Part shown: one piece after another, positions 1-11,359 of the stretch | How the letters are laid out: every line of letters begins with the position of its first letter | How positions within the stretch are numbered: the stretch's first letter is position 1 | Source of the DNA: Escarpia spicata | Lineage: Eukaryota; Annelida; Polychaeta; Sabellida; Siboglinidae | Assembly: GCA_963995525.1 (NCBI GenBank) | Contig: OZ023214.1 | Coordinates: 54,502,839-54,566,838 of the forward strand | Length of the DNA stretch: 64,000 nucleotides | Direction of reading: 5' to 3' | Made by a program: the position numbers and the translations under genes | Notes under the pieces: generated by a model | The model's input: only the letters and a program-made list of their open reading frames with translations | Database searches by the model: none | Told to the model about the DNA's origin: nothing

Positions 1-1600
1 TTATTTATTATCTAACGTGATATAGCATATAAGTATTAACAAAGTAAAAATTTCTTACTGTAACAGGGTTTAACTATAATCAATGCTAAGAAATACTTAC
101 ATGATTGGAAATGTCAGTTATTCCACTATATCCTATTCTGGACAACTACAGAGTGAAATATCCTACATTTTATTGATATGAAATGCATTCTACTGTTCTG
201 TTTACACTTGCCATGCCTTGTGTAGACATGGTGCTATGTAAGTCAATTGTATTAATATAGACTAATAATTACAGATTCACAATATAGTTGACACCTGAAA
301 CAACCAAATGTCAACCATTAGAAGAGTTGACATAGTTCCGCTATGCACAAGAAATTAGTTTTTCCCATCCTCACCAATGCATGTATTTAAAAACAACAAT
401 TTATTTTCTATAATAATTATTCCTCTAAATGCAAGACATGGTGCAATAAGTGAACAGTAAACATGTCATCATTTTACTTCCATCATAACCCTTTATGGTC
501 TGTAACTATGATTCACAAAAAAACATTTGATTACAACAGGGTTGTTTGATTTCTGCCTGGCAGAAACGGCAACAATAACAAATACATGCCATTGATAGGC
601 AAACGTGTTCTTTTTTTTTATAGAAAACGTATGTTTCTTTCTGTACCTGTCTACGTATGATAACCATTTGTCCGCCCTGCTCACAATAAAGATCACACGA
701 ATGATAAAAAGAAGATCACTGCCACTTAAATTGTGGATTATTATTATAAAACTGCTCTGCTACTGCTTGGTGGATAGTTAATTAGTGGCTCAAGTTCAAA
801 TACATCACGACGTTTTCACACCTGCATGGTAGTTTAGGCTCAGTAGTGTGATGGCAGCCACTAAACCTATAGGCTTATGTGAAAAGGATAGTTGGCAGAA
901 GAACTAACTTCTAAGCACCATTGCATCCATTTAGCCAGGCAGCAGTCACACTGTCTCAGTGTCTGATGCTACCCTTTGCTCTCAAATAATCTGTTCTCTT
1001 AGTTTTACACATAAAGACATAATTTGGCATCATTTGATAAGTTTTTGTAGCAGCACATTTGTACTTGTAGTGCATCAGTGCAACATGATATACATACTGT
1101 GTGCCCCATTTGAATGTCATGCATGTAATATTTCCACGCAATCCATTTATATACACTGTATAATGTAAAACTTCAACAGCCGTTTTCTTCATTTTCACTT
1201 TTTGAACCCTACCACATTCGATGCTCCATAATTTCTCCAATTTGTGTAGCAATCATAATTTTTGAGACCGTGTAAAGCACTCTGCCCAACCTTTACAAGG
1301 ATGAAAGAAAACAATGTTACAATTTGTTCGACTTATCATTCATTTGGCAGACCTGTCTACCATTCCGGATTGTCCGGAATAATTCCGGAAATACACCTAA
1401 AATTACGGTATTACGGCGAGTGATGAAAATATTACGGATTCTTTCGTTGTCACAATGAGCGTCAATCAATTCCGCACACCTCAAATTTAGCTTAACTTTA
1501 ACCAACAGGTGGCAGCATATATCCGCTGCTTGTTGTGATATTGTTTTTCATTTGCTGCTTCTGGTCGTAATCTGACCAATAGCAAACAGCGTTACAACAA
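1..1600. other. AT-rich stretch without a recognisable gene
   Basis: I see no coding region with family-like sequence here. The open frames are short and fall in AT-rich DNA. The only structured element is a small perfect hairpin at 1362-1380 (two 8-base arms around TTG) in a stretch with several TTCCGGAA-like words. Confidence 0.5.
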
Positions 1601-1671
1601 ATTCGCATTTCCGCGCTCATGGCGCTCAAACAAAACGAAGTCACGACTCGCGCAGCACGAAATAATGCCGG

Positions 1672-1850
1672 GGATCGAAACGGCACCACTACCAGCCAAG
1701 AAGAAATGTGTACTGCAAACGTTTATAACAGCATGCACGCAGAAATAGCCCGTATTGTCAAGTTTAAAGAAGGGGGTCGGCTTTACATATTGCCGGATAC
1801 GCAAAATTTATTTCATTGGCATTGTGACTGTCACTGGTGACCGGGATAAT
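1672..1850 (+). pseudogene. possible zinc-finger fragment of a transposon-type gene
   Basis: One frame (about 1668-1855) reads as a short basic stretch, then a segment with an aromatic and hydrophobic pattern, then TYCR. This resembles the start of the BED or hAT-type zinc-finger regions found in multi-copy invertebrate genes. A stop interrupts it and the second cysteine pair is not intact. It may be a degraded transposase-related fragment or chance. There are no supporting neighbours. Confidence 0.2.
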
Positions 1851-1859
1851 TGCAGGTAC

Positions 1860-2640
1860 TGACTACGTCGTTAGACTAGTACTAGAGTGGTGGGTGTTGT
1901 ACTTGTAGTGTTAGGCCAACTGACTGTACTAAGACTAAGTTAGTGTATTTATTGAGTTTCGTCTATCATTTACAGCTTGTAATACAGGGATAGGCTTATA
2001 TATTAGAGTTGAGTAGACTAGTAGAATCTAGACGATGTTGATGACTAGCGTAACGTACTAATGGTTTTGCCGTCCCCCGGCATGACTGTCTTTGTCTTTG
2101 ATCTAGTCAAGCTACTATACTGTGTAGTCTATAGCCTGGCCCTAGGTATACCGGCTACTATATTAATCCTAATGACACCACAAATAGACAATGACGTGAT
2201 GCATTGTTATAATTTGTCACGTTTTTGTAGTCGGCATGCAGTTTTTGAAATTTACATAAAATCAGAATTATAATGCGGATACATTACAATTACGCTTCTT
2301 CACGTTTGATTTCCATCAATGCTGGTTATGAACATCTACCTTACCTTGTTCACTGAACACTTCAAAACACCATAGTTTATTAGAGACAATTATGTTTTGG
2401 GTGCAACTATCGTCATAGTCACAGTATCAAAGTATTACTGACAGTGTCAGTGGTGTTCTTTTCGTAACAATATCTGATACGTTTCTGAACTATTACTGAC
2501 ATCAAGCTTATATTCCTGAAAATCAGTGTAAATGGGAAGATGGATTACTGACAGGAAGTTTTTGGGGTAGGCAGGTCTGATTTGGTCAGGGGGGTCACAT
2601 ATAGACGTATTAGTCCAAAAGACTTCAGGGCGTCTTGGCC
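1860..2640. other. no gene seen
   Basis: This is AT-rich sequence with scattered short frames and no repeat or motif that I can support. Confidence 0.4.
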
Positions 2641-2742
2641 CATTTTTATATTTGTGCAAAGGGTTCAGTTTGTGTATGCCCAATGCATGAATTGGTCTTA
2701 CTGGGTAAAATATATATATTGGACTTTTTCAGCCAGACCCCA

Positions 2743-2756
2743 GTTTCCATGGTAAC
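2743..2756. promoter_or_regulatory. X-box-like motif (possible RFX site)
   Basis: GTTTCCATGGTAAC matches the RFX X-box consensus RYYNYYATRRNRAC at every position. A YY1-like GCCGCCATTTTG begins about a dozen bases further on. The motif lies in the 3' flank of the broken multi-copy gene at 3034-5150, so it may be part of that repeat and not a working promoter. No gene start is evident next to it. Confidence 0.3.
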
Positions 2757-3033
2757 CAACACTATGGCCGCCATTTTGAGTAAATTTGGAAACTGCCATT
2801 TTTTATTGAACCCAAATATAGTTCTAATTCTTGCAAATCCTTGTTCTCTATACATTCTATTGTGCAATGATCAGAGCATTTTTTTAAATGTGAATTTATA
2901 ATTATTTGGTAAAATACGAAAAAACCTTGTTTTTTTGCATTAAATATGGCTATATCTTTCAAAATATTCATGATTTAAAAAAGTGTCTGATCACTTCACA
3001 CTGTAGAGTATGCTGAATGCAACACTGAAAACA

Positions 3034-5150
3034 TTATTTATATAGCATAATTACTCCTAGAGATATCCCGCTTCCAAATGCAGAAATTTGAAGAAAATGG
3101 TTTGGAGAAAATGGCAGCAAAGATTGCATAATGGATTTGATTACATGATATCGACATGATTGATCCATGACTTGCAATGGAGGCGAAGAGAGTACCTGCT
3201 CTCCATCTGTGATCACAAGCTGCTTTCCATCCTCATTAAATGACCTTCGAGAGGAAACTAAATAGCTCAGTCTTGTTACTGTCGACACGTAGGGAGTTAG
3301 TCCACTTTTCAGGTATGGGTGCTGCACCCCCAGACCACGTTTTGCTCTGGTTGTTCCTTTCACACACAAATCTGCTACGTAACTGTTTCACACCAGATCC
3401 AAACGTGATGCATTTCGAAGTTGAGCTGATAGAACGTCTGCCTGTACCAATGCCTAGGTCCACCCACTTCCTCCAAGCACACCACTTACAGTCCTCAGAG
3501 CTGTCATCTCTATGTGAAGGCCACCGAACATCGCCATAAAGTTATCTTCACAATAATTGTCTGGCCACTTTCACTTGATCTGTTTTGCGATGGCATATAG
3601 TGGTTGGTCAAACATCAGTACAGGTGTTTGGCTTTTGTTGAGATGCTCAACTGCATTCTTGACCACATCCAGACAATGTTTAATCATTGCCACTGTGCAG
3701 GCACTATGGTGAAATAGAGATTACATGATCTTCAGATGGTTGTCGGCTTGCGTGGAAAGCAGCCCAAGACGTATTCTCGGGGATCTCTTCAGTTATAATC
3801 TCAATATGCCGTCTTGTATCCTCCAGCCACATATGTTCTTCTTGCCTGTGTTGTTCGAAATTGTTCCTGTTCAAGGACGTCACATTTGAAGCAGAAACAT
3901 GATTCTTTGATGCTGGATGTAATTGGAGGCACATCAGTAGTAGTGAGGTAGATGCCCAACTTCGAGCGAGCGTCGTCTTCCGAGAACAGCAATGGTACGA
4001 TCAATGCCTTCGTCTGCTGTGGTGGGATGTTGAAACAAACGGATGCCAGTTCCGTGGAAAGAATATTTTGCTGTGGTAGCGCTGGGATTGTGATCAATGT
4101 TATCAACAGCCACTGTGGTGAATACATTGCCTCGCATAGATGGTGGACAAACAACTTTTTCCAGATGGTACTACTGGCACACACGGTCTTCTATCTGCGC
4201 CGAGATACGTAACACACGGTCGTGTAGGAGATGCTGAGACCAAGATGCGACAGCCTGCCGACCAGTTCCCGCTTGCGCGTTTGTGCACGCAACCTCAGCC
4301 CTCGGCAATGGTGTCTCCTGTGCTGAACAATGCCTCACAGACGCAGCCGTTTCCCCATGGTCTCGCCTGTGCTTCACACTGTTGAACTTCAAGTAGCTGG
4401 ACGATGGTAAGTGCGGCAGGCGAGGCAGGTGCTGAAGTGTCACTGATCCTTAATACTTCGGTCTTCTGGTATCATGTTTACCAGAGTAAACAACAGGCTG
4501 GATACTGATTGCTTCTGGCAGTCTTTTTGGAATTACCCATTGAAGGAGATTGGTTCATCGAACATGTGTTTCCTTACAATCTTTGACGCTTGAGACAGAG
4601 ACACAGCCTCGCTCTCACTATCCCATTCACAAGCTTTGACAACGGCTTCGACTATATCATTATTAAACACTAACAAAACATCGCGCGCGTCCCTTGCAGT
4701 GAGCCTCCAACTCCGGAAATACAGCCAGTAGTTTGTTTTAAGTCGCGTGCTGTGCATTCTGCTATCATGTTTAATCAAAGAATTCTCAATCCTTGACATG
4801 AAGAGATGAACAAGATCGGACAGTTTGAAGACAGGTGCTGTGTTTTCCTCTTGGCGTTTCTCCTCAATATACATCACCAGCTCTGCAAACGCGATACTCA
4901 TTATCTCACTTTCACTGTTGCTGCCTTGCAATGCGAGTTTCTTGATTGTTCTTGCGCGGTTGTACAATCCCGCCAAACACTTGACGTGATAGTTTGTCTC
5001 CAGAGCTACCATGTCTCCCATGCTGAGCCGTGCCGGCAGGTCAGTATATTCAACAAGTGTGGCACTGACACGAATACGGCGGTCCATTTCAAATGTTGAC
5101 GCTTCATGTAGCACTTCAGTAGTATTGACTTGGCCGCAGAAAAACAACTA
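3034..5150 (-). pseudogene. broken copy of an uncharacterised multi-copy invertebrate gene family
   Basis: An uninterrupted 204-residue frame (5147-4533, no ATG at its start, directly preceded by a stop) begins with FFCG and carries HEAST, ALETNYHVKCLAGLYNRAR and IAFAELVMYIEE. Downstream, in shifting frames, come FNSVKH (about 4380), NVFTTVAVDNIDHNPS (4137-4090), SFHGTGI, EHMWLED and SWAAFHASRQ (3830-3740), MIKHCLDVVKNAVEHLN (about 3690-3640), MFGGLHIEM (about 3530), and a late segment ending DSNKTELFSFLS (about 3240). I recognise this order from a long protein family present in many copies in cnidarian, mollusc and fish genomes, whose function is unknown to me. Frameshifts, stops and an internal deletion (between the about 3500 and 3400 segments) make it a pseudogene. 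A related, differently truncated copy is at 49.0-50.3 kb. Confidence 0.65.
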
Positions 5151-5869
5151 GACTCATTCCCATCTTTCTCTAAACTTGATGACTGTTATCTGGTGTGTTT
5201 TACAGCTGGCTCATTATTGTCTTCATATTTGGCTGATGTTTGATGCAGTCTCTTCTCTGCCCCTTGCAGCTTTGTGTTATTGTATGCACGATTGATGCCA
5301 CTGAGCCCTATTTACTGCAAAAGTATATTCTATTCCTTCACTTTCGTCCAATCTGTCCCACTTTAGTTTTTTTTGCAGTTTTCCAAAGTTACTGAATTGT
5401 ATTAGATTAATAACGAATGTCTTGTATGCGCTTACGGTGTCTTTTCGCTTTAATAGAACTGGATTTGTTAGAGTCTCTGTTGTATTTCCTTGACAGATGA
5501 CACCGTTTCCAGTTTGTTACAGCGTGTTGAGATGTTGACGGTGCTGATGTGTCGACGATCCGAAACGTGGACATAACTAATACATTTTGTCATTACCAAC
5601 AATTAAAATGGCGTGCTGTTCCAAATCAATAATGGTTTGTCACACTGTTTGTTTACTCTTTATATAATGTATAATAACAGTAATTTATTTACGAAAATTA
5701 AATGTCATTATATGTCAGTCATTTTGAATTTCAAAATGGCGGGTATAATTTCAGACGGCCCAATATCCGAAAATGATCCATGCATATTACTCTACATATT
5801 CACCAAGTTTAATGTTGTTATCACCTATTACACTATCGTTATGGTATTTATACTGCATTATATGTAAGC
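5151..5869. other. no gene seen
   Basis: This AT-rich spacer lies between the broken multi-copy gene and the 5' region of a LINE. No motif, repeat or coding frame is convincing. Confidence 0.4.
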
Positions 5870-6347
5870 CGGGGTGTAGGGTAGAACCTGGAGGGATAGT
5901 CCCTTTGGTGATGGGCAGCCGCTCCACTTCTGTGGAGGCTTTAACCACTGATTCCCACAGTCTATCTAGCTCATGTATGGCTCCTAGGAACTGCTAGTGT
6001 ACGGCAGTGGCCACACCCCGGGCAATGGTCTCGGCTGACCAGCAAAACTACATGAGTAAGGCTTGTAGGCTAATGCCTATTGAGTCGAGGGACGTCTGCC
6101 CTCAGTACACAAAGACTGTCTCGGAGGAGTAGGCGGCCAGCCGATTGGCTACACCCCCGGCTACAAATGCGAAACAGCAACAGTCTTTCACCAGGCTGCA
6201 AGGTACCTACCAAGACGCATGTGGAAGGACCGGTGATCCGCTGTCCTGCGGTGCAAGACTTTTTAGTCAAGGAATAATGGAGTTAACCATACACAAACCA
6301 GCAGAAAGCAGTGGGCAGCTACCGCTGTATTAGCCCAAGAAACCTTG

Positions 6348-7130
6348 ATGGAGAATACAGACAGTAAGATAGGTCCTAGTGGTGAGCCCCCCAGGCTGGA
6401 TAGGACGACACGTAATGGGGAAGAGCTTGGAGATGTTGGAAGTAACGCCAGAGCTGATGACGGTAGTGTGCCCGACTGTCCGGGAGGTAAAACCAGCAAC
6501 AAAAAGCTAAAAGGGAAAACCATTGTGGCAACATGGAACATCAGAAAAACGAGTCATGGAACAAAAAAAATGGTAACATCGGAAGCAGAAAGATATGGGG
6601 TAGATATATTAGGGATTGCGGAACAAAGGTTGGCCGGACAAGGACACTTTCGCCCGGATTCAGGAGGAAAGTTTATATACTCAGGAGCAACTACGTCAGG
6701 GATGAGTGGTGTTGCGTTCTATCTATCAAAGAAAACTGAAAATGCACTATTAGGATACAATCCGGTCAATGACAGAATTATTACCATACGAATACGAGCA
6801 AAACCCACGAATATAACATTTATTCAAATTTATGCACTAACGAGCACTGCAGACGACGATGTAATAGAAAAGTTTTATGATACACTGCAACGAACAGTTG
6901 ACGAGGTAAACAGGAAAGACATGGTAGTACTGATGGGCGATTTCATTGCAAAAGTTGGCAGTTGTCAAAACGAAGAAGAAAATGGAAATATCGGGAAATA
7001 TGGACTAGGCGAGAGAAATGGGAGAGGAGATAGACTTGTTGAGTTTATCATAGAGAATGAACTGATGATCACCAATACTTTCTCCAAACAACACCAAAGA
7101 AGACACACTGTACACTTGGACAACACCAGA
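6348..7130 (+). pseudogene. LINE-A endonuclease (APE/exonuclease III-like) domain
   Basis: The product would nick target DNA for target-primed reverse transcription. The frame shows TIVATWNIR at the domain start, DILGIAEQRLAG (the E of the first catalytic block), FIQIYALTS and MGDFIAKVG (the usual GDFNA block, with N changed to I). The start chosen is the ATG at 6348. A TTG just upstream is in the same frame but not needed. A +1 or -1 shift near 7130 moves the expected continuation (a QIDFIL block) to another frame, so the protein cannot run through. Confidence 0.8.
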
Positions 7131-8715
7131 TGGTCGGAACAGAAATCAAATCGACTTCATACTGATACTAAAACGATGGAGGACGTCTGTGTTTAATGCA
7201 AAGACATTACCGGGAGCCGATTGTGGCTCTGACCATGAATTGCTAAGCGCCAAGATTGCGATAAAATTAAGAAAGATGAAGAGAGGGAAAGAGATAGTGA
7301 GGTATGACGTCAGTGATATCAAAGAAGGATACCGAGTAGAGGTTATGAACCGTTTCGGAGTATTACAGACAGTGGCTGACGACAAGGAACCAGAAGAGTT
7401 GGCAGTAGAAATTAGGAACATCATTATGGAATCAGCTGACAAACACTTCACTAAAAAGAGGAGACAAAAACAACCATGGATAAGCAAAGACACACTGCAG
7501 ATGATTGATGAAAGGAAAGAGTTAAAGAAGAACAAAGAAATGAGTGAGAATTATCATGAGAAATACAGAGAGAAGTGCAAGATGATTAAACGAATGTGTA
7601 AGGAAGACAAGAAGAAATATCGAGAGAAGAAATGCGAAAAGATAGCACTATGTATGAGAAGGAACGATAGTCGCAGTATGTTCGAGGAAATCAAGTTTAT
7701 GACACAGTCGTTCTAACCAAGACTTGGCGTTATTAAAGATGAAACGGGAATGACTCTGACAGAAAGCGATGACATACTTGAAAGATGGAAGCAATATTGT
7801 GAAAGCATGTTTAAGAAAGAAGAAACAGAAGATAGACATGGGTGAAGGCAGAGAGAGAGAGGACAGAACCAGAAGATGAACTTGAGGCTTTGCGTTCAGA
7901 GGTGCAGTGGGCAATAAAAAGTCTAAAAGACGGAAAATCACCTGGCACTGATAACATCACTGCAGAGCTAATAAGAGCAAGTGGAGAAGCAGGCGTGGAT
8001 ATCTATCACACATTATGCAAGAAAATATGGAAAAGTGGAACATGGCCCATGGACTGGAAACGAGCCATCCTTATACCAATACCAAAAAAGGTGACATACA
8101 AGAATGCTCAAACCACAGGACTATATCCCTCATCAGCCATGCGAGCAAAATTAAGCTAAAAATCATGATGAAGAGAATCACAACAAAATTAGAATGTGAA
8201 GTCAATAGAACACAAGCTGGTTTCCGGACTGGAAGAGGAACAAGATATCACATTTTCAACCTGAAGATGTTAATTCAGAAATGCAGAGAATTCAACCATG
8301 ACCTTAGGATCTGTTTCATAAATTATTCAAAAGCTTTTGATAATGTTAGTCATCAACAACTCTGGAAAACCGTGATACGCATGGGATTTGACCAGAAAAT
8401 TACATCACTTATCCAAAATTTATATGTTGGACAGCAGTCTATAGTGAGATGAGAGTGTGGAACCACAGATTGGTTCCCAGTCGGCAATGGGGTGAGACAG
8501 GGGTGCATTTTGTCCCCCCCCCCCCCCCCCCACGTATTCAGTCTATAGAGAGAGAATATCATGAGACAAGTCGAGACTGACACGAGAAGCAAGTTTTTAA
8601 TGGACTGAAAGTGAATGGACAGGAGATATATGAATTGAGATATGCCGATGGCACAGCGTTAATATCCGATACAAAAGAGGGATTGGATAAACTGATAATT
8701 ACTGTTAAAGAGCAC
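7127..8715 (+). pseudogene. LINE-A linker and reverse transcriptase, multiply broken
   Basis: From 7189 the frame continues with NAKTLPGADCGSDHELLSAK, closing the endonuclease, followed by a lysine-rich linker that stops at 7714-7716. The RT fingers and palm are in later frames: KSPGTDNITAELIRASGEAG (7930-7990), WKRAILIPIPKK, ECSNHRTISLISHASK, QAGFRTGRGTR, the motif A region INYSKAFDNVSH (about 8320-8355), GVRQGCILSP (about 8490-8515) and YADGTAL (about 8640). The motif C aspartate pair has become DG. The fingers, palm and most motifs are recognisable, but stops, a C-run and the lost aspartate make it dead. The thumb and C terminus are absent because the Gypsy sequence begins at 8716. Confidence 0.75.
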
Positions 8716-9372
8716 ATGTCGGGGAAGAGCGTCCGCTTCGAGCCGTACGTGGAACAGAAGGAGAGGTTCGAAAACTACGTTGAACGGTTCGAGTTCATCG
8801 TGATCAGTAACGGCGTATTCACAGATGTCAAGAAGAGCATTTTCCTGTCAAACGTTGGCGCTGAATGCTACGCGAAGTTGAAGACGCAACTGAAGCCGGA
8901 GACACCGGCAAATGCGGACTACGATGAGGTAATTCGTGCGGTGACCACGGTTTACAAACAGCAACTAACAAGCATAGGCTTGAGAAACAAATTCATGAAC
9001 AGACTGCGTAGGCCTTCAGAAACAGTGGCGCAGTTTGCGCTGGCGTTGCGTGAGTTATCCGGTGAATGTGAGTACCCACGTGATTATCAAGATGAGCCTC
9101 TGAGAGACATGTTCGTAAAGGGCCTGAACTTGACGGCGGTACAAGTGAAGTTAATGCTCAGAGACAATTCGCTAACGTTCAATGAGGCTTATCAGACGGC
9201 GATCGCCGAGGAAATGGCCGTGAAGAGCTCAGCGGAGTTCAATGAAACGCCCGAAGATACTCCATCGGCGACGGCAGCGGTGCATCACGTGACTAGTCGG
9301 GGATCACCAAGACAGAAGCAGATGATGGTGCCGGCCGACCGAGAGTGCTTCCGATGCGGCAGACACCACTAG
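8716..9372 (+). pseudogene. Gypsy-A gag (capsid with partial zinc knuckle)
   Basis: The frame starts at an ATG at 8716 and runs about 218 residues. Capsid-like features are VEQKERFENYVERFEFI (residues about 12-28), a long helical region with MNRLRRPSETVAQFALALREL, and LRDMFVKGL. It ends in ECFRCGRHH, the first half of a CCHC knuckle, and stops at once, so the nucleocapsid is truncated. The frame is open upstream of the ATG into LINE-A sequence, giving an apparent fusion frame from 8611. Confidence 0.75.
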
Positions 9373-9482
9373 CTTTCCACTAGAACAAACCGGTCTGAAG
9401 CTAAGGTCATACACTGGAGAACTAATCCCATTGGCAGGTAAAGTGTGTGGGTGCCTGTCAGATATCGTGGTAACAAGATTCA

Positions 9483-10450
9483 TTGCAGGTGTTTGTGGCG
9501 AAAGGGTCACGACCAGCATTGATGGGGCGGGATTGGTTAATGCAGATACCACATAACTGGGGTGCAATTTTCAGTGTCAATCCCCAGATCGCTACAGAAG
9601 TAGACCAGTTGTTGATGGATATCGAGGACTGTGTCCGAAACTGTCGGGAATGCAGCCAGGTAGCGAGCACGCCGAAGGTATCACCACTGGTTCCATGGCC
9701 GGGGGCTACGGGATCATGGGAACGTATCCATGTGGATTTTGCAGAAAAAGACGGACAGAACTTCCTTGTCGTGGTGGATAGTCATTCAAAGTGGCTGGAA
9801 GTGGTCTCAATGTCTCGCACTACTGCAAGCAAGACGATAGTGCAACTGAGACGAATGTTCGCAGCATTTGGCTTACCACGCGAGGTGGTATCTGACAACG
9901 GACCTCAGTTCGCTAGCGAGGAATTTGGTCGTTTCTTGAGGTTGAATGGCGTCAAGCACATACGGTGTCCAGCTTACCACCCGGCGACGAACGGCCTCGC
10001 GGAGAGAAATGTCCAGACGTTCAAGAAGATGCTTGCAAAATCCAACAGCCAACTACCATTGCAACACCGTCTGTCGGAAATACTGTTTCATTACCGAAAC
10101 ACACCGCATTCGCTTACGGATAAAACGCCGTCGGAGTTGTTCCTGAACTGAGCGCCACGCACCAGACTTGCGATGACGAAACCCAGTCTCAAAGCAAAAG
10201 TGCAAGATCGGCAATTAAAACAGAAACAACAGCATGATGGAGCTCATTCACGCATTCGCAAGTTCGACGTCTACCAGAGAGTGAGAGTCAGAAACATGAG
10301 AGCAAGAATGGAGAAGTGGACACTGGGAACGGTGGTCAGAGTTTTAGGGCCACTGACATATTTGGTCAGACTGCCAGGAAACAGGAGGCGATCCGTTCAT
10401 GTGGACCACATGGTCGCGAATGATGACCACCCAGCTACACCAGAAGGTTG
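9483..10450 (+). pseudogene. Gypsy-A protease tail fused to integrase
   Basis: The frame at 9483-10151 starts with the end of a retropepsin (RPALMGRDWL). About 30 residues later it enters the integrase zinc-binding half (CVRNCRECSQ), skipping RT and RNase H. The catalytic core shows all three acidic positions: HVDF, SDNGPQF and LAERNVQTFKK. A stop at 10149-10151 follows the PSELFLN block. The C-terminal domain continues at 10173-10450 (RVRVRNMR, GTVVRVLGPLTYLVRL, SVHVDHM). The core motifs look intact, but the frame has no start of its own and the product would lack its C terminus. Confidence 0.8.
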
Positions 10451-10762
10451 GAGCGATGTCGCTCTCTCGCGCGCTCTCTCTCGCTCCTCCCTTCCTTACT
10501 CTTTCCCTCCCATTCCTCCTCCCTACTTACCTCCGTCCTTCCCTCCCTCCGTTTTTTCACCCTGCCTCCTCCCTTCCTCCGTCCCTCCATCTATCGCTCT
10601 CTCTCCCTCCCTCTCTCACTCCTTCCCTGTCTCCCTCCTTTCCTCCCTCCTTCTCTCCCTCCCTCCATCTCTTATTCCCTCCCCCATCTTTCCCTCTGCC
10701 TCTCCGTCCTCCCTCCCCCCTCTCTCTCGCTCTCTCTGTCTCACCCTGTTTCTCCCTCCGTG
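10451..10762 (+). repeat. polypyrimidine (CTCC-type) block inside Gypsy-A
   Basis: About 310 bases are almost purely C and T on the plus strand, made of CTCCCTCC-like words with a few fixed interruptions such as CATCTATCGC and TTATTCCC. It splits the integrase C-terminal region from its tail. The same sequence, interruptions included, occurs in inverted orientation at about 14150-14445. Long open frames across it are low-complexity artefacts. Confidence 0.85.
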
Positions 10763-10963
10763 ACATCCGAGCCAGAGCCTGTAGTGGTCGATCCGGTTGA
10801 TCCGGTCGATCCGGTCGATCCAGTAGGTCATGGGGGGCAAACAGAACAAGCACCTAAGGCACCTAACGGGTTAGGGTCACCAACACCGATTGTCCTTCAG
10901 TCGCCAGCTGCTGTCAGGCGTTCATCACGAGCTATCAAACCTGTTGTTAAGTTGAATTTGTGA
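10763..10963 (+). pseudogene. Gypsy-A integrase C-terminal tail with VDP repeats
   Basis: After the polypyrimidine block the reading frame resumes with SEPEPVVVDP, a run of four VDP units encoded by a 9-bp repeat (GATCCGGTC-like, 10790-10826), and the basic tail RRSSRAIKPVVKLNL before a stop. Such RRSxRxxKPPxRL endings are common in Gypsy pol proteins, which supports continuity with the integrase on the other side of the block. Confidence 0.6.
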
Positions 10964-11049
10964 TTATTCACCCAGTTAGTCTTAGTTAGCTTGCTATATT
11001 AGTCGCAGATGGTTCTTTAGAATAGTTCTATTTTAAGGTGGAGAAATAT

Positions 11050-11253
11050 TGTATATTGATGTAACGGGTACTAGTTGTAAGTGTCCGTCCGTGTTTTGTA
11101 CCGTTTCTGCAATACATACCAGAGGCACTCTGGGATACCGCCAACCTCATGTGTAGTTGATTACTATTCGTAATCTGTCTCCTTAAACATGCAAACTCCA
11201 CAATACACAACAGTTGTATTAAACGGGAACGCCAGTTGGGTTCTCGTACTACA
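11050..11253 (+). repeat. probable 3' LTR of Gypsy-A
   Basis: The purine-rich AAGGTGGAGAAA at 11035-11046 looks like a polypurine tract. Three bases later the sequence starts with TG (TGTATATTG) and about 200 bp on reaches TACTACA, giving TG...CA ends. TGGTGTTACG follows, resembling a primer-binding site, as if a second copy began here. No second LTR is in the window to test the borders. Confidence 0.35.
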
Positions 11254-11359
11254 TATCTGGTGTTACGTTTTGCTTTTCGTTCACTCCGAATCTTAGTGCA
11301 CCTGAACCTATCACTTGCCATGTCAAATCGGGTACCGCCAATTTATTAATACTTACACT

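Larger units (their letters stand above)
5870..8715 (+). mobile_element. LINE-A: RTE-like non-LTR retrotransposon, broken
   Basis: A GC-richer leader (about 5870-6347) precedes an APE-type endonuclease frame and then a reverse transcriptase. The spacing and wording (ADCGSDHELL, ECSNHRTISLISHASK, GVRQGCILSP) resemble RTE-clade elements. The coding region is broken by a frameshift near 7130, a stop at 7714-7716, a frameshift around 8090, a stop at about 8450 and a C homopolymer at about 8513-8531. The copy ends about 30 residues after the YADG motif, where the sequence becomes Gypsy gag. The rest of the LINE 3' end is missing. Confidence 0.8.
8716..11253 (+). mobile_element. Gypsy-A: Ty3/Gypsy retroelement lacking reverse transcriptase
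   Basis: The element reads gag, the tail of a protease, integrase and a C-terminal tail, followed by a purine tract and a probable 3' LTR. No reverse transcriptase or RNase H lies between the protease tail and the integrase zinc finger, so this copy is non-autonomous. No 5' LTR is visible: gag begins directly after LINE-A sequence and in the same frame. The integrase C-terminal region is interrupted by a 310-bp polypyrimidine block. Confidence 0.75.

Noticed and set aside
10399..10853. Overlapping plus- and minus-strand frames across the CTCC block
   Set aside because: They are low-complexity artefacts of the polypyrimidine insertion in Gypsy-A. Only the flanking integrase frames are meaningful.
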